64,000 nt of DNA from Arthrobacter sp. (lineage in GTDB: Bacteria > Actinomycetota > Actinomycetes > Actinomycetales > Micrococcaceae): assembly GCA_023264815.1 (NCBI GenBank), contig JAHFUZ010000010.1:1-64000 (forward strand). The letters are read 5' to 3'. Positions 19,995 through 27,668 of this stretch are shown here, one piece after another. Within the stretch, counting starts at the first letter, position 1. Every line of letters starts with the position of its first letter. The position numbers and the translations under genes are program-made. Below the pieces are notes generated by a model. It saw only the letters and a program-made list of their open reading frames with translations. It had not been told where the DNA came from and did not search any database.

Positions 19995-21650
19995 CTACAC
20001 CGGCAGGCGGAACGTGAAGGTGGTTCCCTCGCCCAGCTTGCTCTCCACATCGATGGTGCCGCCGTGGGCCTCCACGATGGCCTTGCTGATGGACAGGCCC
20101 AGCCCCACCCCCGGGATGTTTGTCCGGCGCACGCTGCCGGTTCGGAAGAACTTGGCGAACACTTCGGCCTGGTCCTCTTCGCTCATGCCCATTCCCGTGT
20201 CGCTGACGCGGCAGGAGAAATGGCCGTCCTCCTGCGCCAGGGACACCACCACGTTGCCGCCGTCGGGTGAGTACTTGATGGCGTTCGAGACCAGGTTGTC
20301 AAGGACCTGGGAGATGCGGGGACCGTCCACGTGGGCATCCAGCCGGGCGGGCACGTCGGCTTTGAGGACCACACGGGCGGCGTCAGCCTTGGGTTTGGCC
20401 GCGGAGACGCTGGCCCGCACCAGTTCGGCGACGTCCACAGCGTGCGGCGTGACGATCAGCTGGCCGTTCCTGGCTGCCAGCAGGTCCGAGACCAGGGTCA
20501 GCAGGCGCTCCGAATTGCGCCTGATGATGGTGAGGGCTTCCAACTGGTCCTCGGCGGGTTCGTCCTCCAGCAGGATCTCCACATAGCCGAGGATCGACGT
20601 CAGGGGCGTCCGGAACTCATGGGACACGCTGGACACGAATTCGTCCTTGGCGGCCAGGGCGTTCACCAGGTCTGTGACGTCGCCGAAGACAATGACAGAT
20701 CCCGCAAACTGCCCGTCCGCGTCCTTCATGGCGCGGGCACTGGTGGTGATGGCCCGCTGCTCCTTTCCGGTGCCCAGCCAGACGAGGTAGTCCGTGAATG
20801 TCTCGCCCAGTACGGCCCTGCGCACCGGGCGGTCCTCCACCGGGACCAGGGTGGTGCGGTCGGCGGCGAACACCAGCAACTGCGATTCGTTGGGATCCTC
20901 GATGTCCCTGGGACGTGCCAGCTCGTGGTTGGCGCGCTGTTTCCGGTTCATCAAAATGTCGTGGCCGTCGGCGTCCACGGCCAGGACGCCCAGATGCACG
21001 GTGTCCAGGACGGAATTGAGTAGGGCCTCCTGCTGTTTGGTGCTCCGCAGGCCGGCCTGGAGCTGCTCGTCCTTCTCCTCCAGGATGCGCTGCTGGCGCA
21101 TCATGCTGAGGGTCAGGACGCTGACCGATACACCGATGCCAAGCATCATGACCGGAAGCAGCAGGGACTTGGCCAGGCTGGGACCGGACACACTCCCGCG
21201 GATGAACAACGGAACCCAGATGATGGCCAGCGGTCCCAGGAAGGACACCCAAAGGGCAAGCCGTGGATAGTAGCCGGAAGCGCACAGCCAGATGACAGGG
21301 AAAACCGCCAGGAGGCTGATGCCTGTCAGGCTTTCCTGGCCGCCCTCCCGGCCCAGTGCGATGGAGACAAAGTCCAGCAGCGGCACCACCAGGAAACTGG
21401 TGTAGGGCAGCCGGTCCCACGGAACCACGTAGCAGAGGACCATGATGGCCATTTGGGAGATGAGAAACGCCAAAAACAGGGGGTTGTCCAGGGTTCCCGG
21501 GAAAAAAGCCCACATGAGGAACGCTGTCAGAAGCGTCGTAACAAACAAGGGCAACTGGCTCAGGGCCACCCGGTCCGTCAGCCGGTACTCATGGAAAGGG
21601 CGACGAAGAAACCTCAGCCGGCCCGCTGCCCACGCCACCGGCTCAGTCAT
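19995..21650 (-). CDS. PAS-containing sensor histidine kinase
   Basis: FVSSVSHEFRTPLTSILGYVEILLED (H box) and HATPase DNLVSNAIKYSPDGG; ATG at 21650 chosen. Confidence 0.9.
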   Translation of the reverse strand: MTEPVAWAAGRLRFLRRPFHEYRLTDRVALSQLPLFVTTLLTAFLMWAFFPGTLDNPLFLAFLISQMAIMVLCYVVPWDRLPYTSFLVVPLLDFVSIALGREGGQESLTGISLLAVFPVIWLCASGYYPRLALWVSFLGPLAIIWVPLFIRGSVSGPSLAKSLLLPVMMLGIGVSVSVLTLSMMRQQRILEEKDEQLQAGLRSTKQQEALLNSVLDTVHLGVLAVDADGHDILMNRKQRANHELARPRDIEDPNESQLLVFAADRTTLVPVEDRPVRRAVLGETFTDYLVWLGTGKEQRAITTSARAMKDADGQFAGSVIVFGDVTDLVNALAAKDEFVSSVSHEFRTPLTSILGYVEILLEDEPAEDQLEALTIIRRNSERLLTLVSDLLAARNGQLIVTPHAVDVAELVRASVSAAKPKADAARVVLKADVPARLDAHVDGPRISQVLDNLVSNAIKYSPDGGNVVVSLAQEDGHFSCRVSDTGMGMSEEDQAEVFAKFFRTGSVRRTNIPGVGLGLSISKAIVEAHGGTIDVESKLGEGTTFTFRLPV

Positions 21651-21751
21651 GGACAGCAGCAGGGAGTGCCAGGGTAATGAGACGCATACCAACAGCGTAT
21701 CGGCAGCGGGCTATACTTCTCACGTTGTCAAGCTGGCGGAGGGGGCCTTGT

Positions 21752-22516
21752 ATGAGTGAAGCACGTGTGGGTCTGGTCATCGAGGACGACCAGGATATCC
21801 GGGAACTGGTCCGCGCCGTCCTGACCCAGGCCGGGTTCGACGTCAGCGTGGCCGCCAGCGGAGTAGAGGGAGTTCTTGCGGCACGGTCGCTTAATCCCGA
21901 TGTCATCACGCTTGACCTGGGCCTGCCCGATATCGATGGCTTTGAGGTCTCCCGCCAAATCCGCGAGTTCTCCGACGCCTACATCGTGATGCTGACGGCG
22001 CGGGCTGAAGAACTGGACACCCTGATCGGCCTGGAGTCCGGAGCTGATGACTACCTGACGAAGCCTTTCCGTCCGCGGGAGCTGCGTGCACGGATTGCGG
22101 CCATGATGCGTCGGCCCCGGTCGGTGCCGGCCATGACGGAGTCAATGCCTTCCGCCGACCAGCCAGCGGAAGCCGTGGCCAGAATCGGTCACTACAGCCA
22201 CAACGGGCTGGACCTGACGTACGCGTCCCGGTCCGTCAGCGTGGACGGACAGGAACTGAACCTGACCCGTACGGAGTTTGAACTGCTTTATGCCCTGCTC
22301 GAGGCGGGCAGGACTGTCCGGACCAAATCGGACCTGGTGCGCCGGCTGCGGGACGAGGATTACGACGTCGGAAGCTACATCAGCGAGGCTGACGAACGGT
22401 CCGTGGAAGTCCACATGGGGAACCTGCGCAAGAAACTTGGTGATTCACCGCAGCAGCCGCGCTGGCTGCAGACAGTCCGCGGGGTGGGCTACCGGCTGGC
22501 GCCCGCGGAACGCTGA
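21752..22516 (+). CDS. OmpR-type response regulator
   Basis: Receiver GLVIEDDQDIRELVRAVLTQAG...LDLGLPDIDGFE and C-terminal winged helix. Confidence 0.92.
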   Translation: MSEARVGLVIEDDQDIRELVRAVLTQAGFDVSVAASGVEGVLAARSLNPDVITLDLGLPDIDGFEVSRQIREFSDAYIVMLTARAEELDTLIGLESGADDYLTKPFRPRELRARIAAMMRRPRSVPAMTESMPSADQPAEAVARIGHYSHNGLDLTYASRSVSVDGQELNLTRTEFELLYALLEAGRTVRTKSDLVRRLRDEDYDVGSYISEADERSVEVHMGNLRKKLGDSPQQPRWLQTVRGVGYRLAPAER

Positions 22517-22965
22517 AGTTCCAGTCTGTTCAGTGTCTGGCGGCAGCACAGGCTGATGGGCCGGAGGTAGTCGGCGGCCAGTCGCGGCAGGGCCACGGAG
22601 GGTTCCTCCCGCGGGGTGTCCTCGCGGATGGAGCGTTCAAGGTCATGGGCCAGTCCCGCCAATTGTTCAGCCCCCACCATCTGGCTGGATGTCTTGAGGC
22701 TGAGGACAGCGTCCACCGCGCCAGGGAGGTCGCCGGTGGTGAGGGCAAGGCGAAGCCGGCCAATGCGGACGGGCAGGCAGTCGATGAAGTTGCCCACAAA
22801 AACCGTGCAGTAACCTTCGTCCTCGGCCAGTTCGATGCGAAGCCGATCAAGGACGGAACGGTCCACCAAGGGCCGCCCAGCATCATCGGAGGGAGCCATT
22901 TCAGTCCTTTCCGCTGGGACCCGCCACCGGGGAATCCCGGGGTGGAGGTGTGGGTCGTCGTCCAT
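22489..22965 (-). CDS. Hpt-domain-like protein lacking the phospho-acceptor His
   Basis: DAVLSLKTSSQMVGAEQLAGLAHDLERSI aligns to the Hpt motif HSLKxSS-VGA-L with Leu for His. 3' end overlaps the response regulator by 28 bp. Confidence 0.7.
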   Translation of the reverse strand: MDDDPHLHPGIPRWRVPAERTEMAPSDDAGRPLVDRSVLDRLRIELAEDEGYCTVFVGNFIDCLPVRIGRLRLALTTGDLPGAVDAVLSLKTSSQMVGAEQLAGLAHDLERSIREDTPREEPSVALPRLAADYLRPISLCCRQTLNRLELQRSAGASR

Positions 22966-23114
22966 CTTCAGAGTAGGTCTCTTCCTTTGTCCTGCAGCGG
23001 GCTGGGGGCCAATATTGGGGGTTTTTTGGGGAGACTGCGGGTTTTGCCGTAGCTGCCATCTTTGCCGGTGCCGATCAAGCCGGGCGCGGGCAAACGCTCA
23101 AGGTTGGCTCAAGT

Positions 23115-23552
23115 TCAGGCGGGTGCGGAGTGGGCACCAAGAAACTGCACCAGCTGGGCTTCGAGGGCCGATCCGTCTTTCAGTTCGCATTCCCAGACGG
23201 TGAGTACTTCCCAGCCGGCAGCTTCCAGTTGGAGGCGTTGCCGGGCGTCGCGGTCGCGGGTGCGCGAGCGCTTGGTCTCCCAGAACGAGGCGTTGGCTTT
23301 GGGGGCGTGCAGGCCCACGCGGCAGTCGTGAAAGTGCCAGAAGCAGCCGTTGACGAAGATGACTTTGCGCCGCCCTGCGAAGACCAGGTCGGGGTTTCCG
23401 GGCAGGCGGACTTTGCCGGACTTGCCGTGCAGGCGGTAGCGGTAACCCTTGGCATGCAGAAGGCGGCGCACCAGCAGTTCCGGCTTGGTGTCCTTGCCCC
23501 GGATGCGGGACATGTTCCAGCTGCGCTGCTCCGGAGTCAGCCTGTCCGCCAT
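23115..23552 (-). CDS. vsr: Very short patch repair (Vsr) endonuclease
   Basis: SWNMSRIRGKDTKPELLVRRLLHAKGYRYRLH...LPGNPDLVFAGRRKVIFVNGCFWHFHDC. Confidence 0.92.
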   Translation of the reverse strand: MADRLTPEQRSWNMSRIRGKDTKPELLVRRLLHAKGYRYRLHGKSGKVRLPGNPDLVFAGRRKVIFVNGCFWHFHDCRVGLHAPKANASFWETKRSRTRDRDARQRLQLEAAGWEVLTVWECELKDGSALEAQLVQFLGAHSAPA

Positions 23553-23571
23553 GGTTCCGATCCAGGAGCTC

Positions 23572-24015
23572 CTAGATTTCCCGTTCCGGCTGTTCGCCCA
23601 GCTCGAAATGGCGCCCGCTGATTGAGGTGGGGACAATCTCCACGTAGAAATCCTTCAGTGTGGGCACCCAGGTTTTCAGGCCCAGTTGCTCGACGGCAGC
23701 CAGTTCGGCCTCGTTGCTCAGCACCCGGGCAGTGCCCCTGAGTACTACCGACCAGGCTTCATCGGAGAAGATGCCGTCTGTTTCCAGCAGCACGCTGGAG
23801 TTGATGGTGAGCTGCGCAAGCTTATTGCCCGGCGCGGTCCGGAGGTAGATCTTCCGGTTTGAGGCGAGGTAGTTGACGGGGAAGATATCCGGTTCGCCGG
23901 CGACTGAGACAACCAGGCGGCCGTGCTTGGTTGCTTCCAGAAGTTTCCAGGACTGCTCGTCATCGAGTTCAAGTACGGGGTTGCCATCAGAGTGGGTAAA
24001 CATCATAACGACCAT
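23572..24015 (-). CDS. Pyridoxamine 5'-phosphate oxidase-family flavin-binding protein
   Basis: HGRLVVSVAGEPDIFPVNYLASNRKIYLRTAPGNKLAQL. Start may be at 24006 or 24003. Confidence 0.85.
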   Translation of the reverse strand: MVVMMFTHSDGNPVLELDDEQSWKLLEATKHGRLVVSVAGEPDIFPVNYLASNRKIYLRTAPGNKLAQLTINSSVLLETDGIFSDEAWSVVLRGTARVLSNEAELAAVEQLGLKTWVPTLKDFYVEIVPTSISGRHFELGEQPEREI

Positions 24016-24038
24016 TCTTCTACGATCGGTAGAAGAAT
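24014..24038. promoter_or_regulatory. 25-bp palindromic operator at the 5' end of the PPOX-like gene
   Basis: ATTCTTCTAC-GATCG-GTAGAAGAAT, perfect 10-bp arms. Confidence 0.6.
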
Positions 24039-24251
24039 TCTAGGGTTGGTTGGGGGAATTCTGGTCTCGCGCTGGTGATGGCGCCCCCGGGGCTGGCCTT
24101 TGACGGCCTTGACTTCTTATTGGCGCCCGGCGGTGGTAGAACCGTTGTCGGGTGGCTGTGGATAACTTTGATCGCTCTGGTGTGACCTGGGCTACCCTTA
24201 AGTCACTGTTCGGAGCGAGGCGTCTTGAAACTATCGGGGGATTAGCTGCCC

Positions 24252-24908
24252 ATGACATCGCACAACTTCTTCACTGGCTGGCGTTTGCCTGCGGCCTTCG
24301 TCGCTGCTGTTGCGGCGGCTGCTTTGACACTCTCAGGCTGCAATGCCGGCGACCCCGGCGGCACCGGCACGCAGTCACCGTCCGCCACTCCGACGTCAAC
24401 GGCCACGCCGACTCCGACGCCGACGGCGACACCTGCCTACGTGCCGGCGTCGGCCAGTGGGCGGGCGCAGAACGTGCCGGTGCCGGTGCTGCCGGAGGTC
24501 GCCAAGACTGAGACGAAGGAAGGTGCCATCGCATTTGCCCGTTACTGGTTCCAGGTCCTTAGCTATTCATACGAAACCGGGGAACTATCGCTTTTTAGGA
24601 ACTTGACCCCTCAAACCTGCGGCCCATGTCAAAAGTCCGCGGAAGTGATTGGCAACTGGCATTCCGAAGGCAGGTGGTTGGTCGGAGGCCAGATCAGTAC
24701 GCCGGTCATCGATTCTACGTTCACCAAAGATGCGGCGGGGAAATACAAGGTCTCTGCCCAAGTTCATCAAGTTCCGCTCTCGTACGTTCGGGCCGACGGA
24801 ACCGTTGCACGTACAGACCCGCAGGATGCGGACCAAGGTAACTTGCTCATCATTTCGTTTGGCTCCGACTCGTGGCAGCTGGATGAAGTGGGAAGCATCG
24901 TTGGCTAG
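24252..24908 (+). CDS. DUF6318-like lipoprotein
   Basis: Signal peptide with lipobox LTLSGC, Thr/Pro linker, then RYWFQVLSYSYETGELSLFRNLTPQTCGPC. Confidence 0.75.
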   Translation: MTSHNFFTGWRLPAAFVAAVAAAALTLSGCNAGDPGGTGTQSPSATPTSTATPTPTPTATPAYVPASASGRAQNVPVPVLPEVAKTETKEGAIAFARYWFQVLSYSYETGELSLFRNLTPQTCGPCQKSAEVIGNWHSEGRWLVGGQISTPVIDSTFTKDAAGKYKVSAQVHQVPLSYVRADGTVARTDPQDADQGNLLIISFGSDSWQLDEVGSIVG

Positions 24909-24911
24909 CAA

Positions 24912-25853
24912 GTGGCGACATGGGGAATGCCCGGATTTCGAGCCCTTCTGCTTGCCGTCGGGCTACTTCTGCCACTCGTTGTCCCGCCAGTTGAGGATGT
25001 TGAAAGCCCGGATCCAGACTTCGGTGGTGCCTGGAGGCCTGACGCGCTGGGAGTGGGAGGATATGTTTGGGACGCCGCTGCTAACGACTTCATTCGACAA
25101 CCGCCGGGGGTAGCGATCACGGATCCCAACACCTATAAATACGAATTGCAGTGCCACCTCGGCGGCGGCGACTTCGACACCGAATGCCTGAGCTATCAGA
25201 TACAGTGTGCGGACCGACCGGACGGGCAAGTAGGCATCCCGGTCGTTTGGTATTCGATGCCGAGAGGCGTTCCCGGTGCCGTGTGGGCCATCCATTCAGG
25301 CCCCACGTGCCTGTACGATGCACAACCCGAAGACCTCCTGCCGCGAATAGCCGCCGAGATCCAGCGCCGGTTTGAGAGCTTGCCGATCAATGCTGGTACC
25401 GTCGTCGCGCAGCCCAGTCCGCATACACTCCGCGGCGCGGAGACGAACTTCTATGCCGACGCGTCGGAACAGCAGTTTGATGTGACGATGTTCGGGCAGC
25501 GGGTCCATGTGGTGGCTACGCCGGTCCAGTACACGTGGAACTACGGAGACGGCACGGTATTTGGTCCGCAGCCTTCCATGGGCGGTCCGCTGCCACAGGA
25601 CCGCTGGGGCGAAAAGACACGGACCAGCCACATCTACGCGGCAACGGGCGATTACCAGGTGGTCCTCACCACGTCCTTCCAGGGAACCTACTCCGTGAAT
25701 GACGGCCCGCCACTGCCCATTCCCGGGCAGGGCCAGTTCAGTGCTCCGCCCCAGGGCATCAGCGTGTGGCGGTCCATCACCAGAAACTACGCCGACGACT
25801 GCAACCAGAACCCGCAGGGCCAGGGCTGCCCGGGGGTTGCCGCGGGACCCTAG
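24912..25853 (+). CDS. Exported PKD-like domain protein
   Basis: N-terminal hydrophobic segment; TWNYGDGTVFG...HIYAATGDYQVVLTTSF is PKD-like. 3-nt gap after the lipoprotein gene. Confidence 0.65.
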   Translation: MATWGMPGFRALLLAVGLLLPLVVPPVEDVESPDPDFGGAWRPDALGVGGYVWDAAANDFIRQPPGVAITDPNTYKYELQCHLGGGDFDTECLSYQIQCADRPDGQVGIPVVWYSMPRGVPGAVWAIHSGPTCLYDAQPEDLLPRIAAEIQRRFESLPINAGTVVAQPSPHTLRGAETNFYADASEQQFDVTMFGQRVHVVATPVQYTWNYGDGTVFGPQPSMGGPLPQDRWGEKTRTSHIYAATGDYQVVLTTSFQGTYSVNDGPPLPIPGQGQFSAPPQGISVWRSITRNYADDCNQNPQGQGCPGVAAGP

Positions 25854-25954
25854 ACAAAAGAAGCTGCCAGTGTGACGGCGCTCTCACCCGGAATAGATGC
25901 ACGCACCAGCCGGTTGGGCACAACAGAACCATTTCCCTTCGAAAGGAACTGTCT

Positions 25955-27025
25955 GTGCTGTTTTCCCCCTTGACTCTTGGTGAGCTTGAACTGTCCAACC
26001 GCCTGGTGATGGCGCCCCTCACGCGGCTTCGCGCGGGCCAGGAAGGTGTTCCCGGCCCCTTGCTGGTGGAGCACTACCGGCAGCGTGCATCGCTGGGCCT
26101 CATCGTCAGTGAAGGAACGTATCCGAGCCCGGCCGGACGCTCCTACATGGGCCAGCCCGGACTTGTGACCGAAGAGCAGATCGCCGGCTGGAAGAAGGTC
26201 ACCGACGCCGTCCACGCCGAGGGCGGCAGGATGTTCGCCCAGGTCATGCATGGCGGACGGGTGTCCCACCCGGACATCACGGGCGGCCACGAAATTGTGG
26301 CACCGAGCGCCGTGGCCATTGATGGCGAAGTCCGCACCCCGGCCGGAAAGAAGCCCTACCCGGTGCCCCATGCGCTGACCAGTGACGAACTGCCGGTTGT
26401 GATGCAGGAAATCGTCACCGCATCCCGCAACGCCATTGACGCCGGATTCGATGGCGTGGAGCTGCACTCCGCCAACGGCTACCTCCTGAACGAATTCCTC
26501 GCCCCGAACTCCAACATCCGCACGGACAGCTACGGTGGTTCCCCGGAAAACCGGGCCCGGTTCGTGATTGAAACGGTCAACGCGGTGGTCGCCGCCGTGG
26601 GTGCACCCCGTGTGGGCATCCGCATCTCCCCGGAACACAACGTGCAGGGCATCGCGGAATCAGACCCCGCCGACGTCCGCGCCACCTACCAGGTGCTGGT
26701 GGACAGCATTGCCCCGCTCAACCTCGCATACCTGAGCGTCCTCCACCACGATCCGACCAGCGGCTTGGTGCAGGACCTCCGGGCGCGCTTCAATGGCACG
26801 TTCCTGGTAAACACCGGCTTCGGCACCGTGACCACCAGGGACGAAGCGGCCGGGCTGGTGGCCGATGGCCACGCTGATGCCGTGGTGGTGGGCCGTCCTG
26901 CCATCGCCAACCCGGACCTGGCGCGACGCTGGAAGGAAAACCTTCCCCTGAACGAACCGGACCCGTCCACGTTCTACGCGGACAGCTCGGTGGGCTACAC
27001 GGACTACCCGGTCCACTCGGCCTGA
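25955..27025 (+). CDS. Old yellow enzyme-family alkene reductase
   Basis: LFSPLTLGELELSNRLVMAPLTRLRA, HGGRVSHP, GFDGVELHSANGYLLNEFLAPNSN; GTG start preceded by GAAAGGA. Confidence 0.92.
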   Translation: MLFSPLTLGELELSNRLVMAPLTRLRAGQEGVPGPLLVEHYRQRASLGLIVSEGTYPSPAGRSYMGQPGLVTEEQIAGWKKVTDAVHAEGGRMFAQVMHGGRVSHPDITGGHEIVAPSAVAIDGEVRTPAGKKPYPVPHALTSDELPVVMQEIVTASRNAIDAGFDGVELHSANGYLLNEFLAPNSNIRTDSYGGSPENRARFVIETVNAVVAAVGAPRVGIRISPEHNVQGIAESDPADVRATYQVLVDSIAPLNLAYLSVLHHDPTSGLVQDLRARFNGTFLVNTGFGTVTTRDEAAGLVADGHADAVVVGRPAIANPDLARRWKENLPLNEPDPSTFYADSSVGYTDYPVHSA

Positions 27026-27057
27026 CTGGCGGTCCGGGGTCCAACCCTGAATTAACG

Positions 27058-27092
27058 ACGACGGCGGCACCCGGTCTGGGTGCCGCCGTCGT
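27058..27092. terminator. Intrinsic-type hairpin
   Basis: ACGACGGCGGCACCC-GGTCT-GGGTGCCGCCGTCGT, 15-bp perfect arms. Confidence 0.8.
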
Positions 27093-27238
27093 TGGCTGCG
27101 CGGGGTGCTGTCCCGGCAGCTTGAGCCGTGAGCCATCCGACGGCTGTGGGCTCTTTTGTTGGAAAATGGCCCGCCCGGGCTCTGTAGATCCGAGCGGTAC
27201 CGCCAGAATACTCCAGCGAATGGATTATTGCTAGGGGC

Positions 27239-27535
27239 TTACAGGAATGCTTCCCTGCCGGTTCCTTCGCGCATCACGAGCCTGTCGTCCTGGATGGAAA
27301 CGAGCAGGCTCCTGGGCTTGCCGCTGACCTTGGTGATGGCCTTCAGGCCGCGGTTGGTCACCTCCACGCCCACCTGGGCGCCCTTGGCAGGCAGTTCAAT
27401 GGATGTTTCGAAGGCTTCCCCCAGGAGCGGGTTCGTGGAGACGCCAACATCCCGGCGGACCTCCTTGCCGTTGACCATGACGGTGATGTTGGCATCGTCG
27501 AATCCATCCTGAAAGACGATGAGCAGTTCCCGCAT
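27239..27535 (-). CDS. Small hypothetical protein
   Basis: MRELLIVFQDGFDDANITVMVNGKEVRRDVGVS..., beta-rich; start chosen at the internal Met. Confidence 0.6.
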   Translation of the reverse strand: MRELLIVFQDGFDDANITVMVNGKEVRRDVGVSTNPLLGEAFETSIELPAKGAQVGVEVTNRGLKAITKVSGKPRSLLVSIQDDRLVMREGTGREAFL

Positions 27536-27668
27536 GGTGGCCTCTTCCTCGAAAGCGATTGCCTGTGACTGCATATCCACTACAGCACTTCGCGGCCCGG
27601 AGCGGAATACCCGGCCTGTCCGGACGCCGTCGCTGGAGGCGGGTGACGGGGTAAGGCAAAATGTTCAG

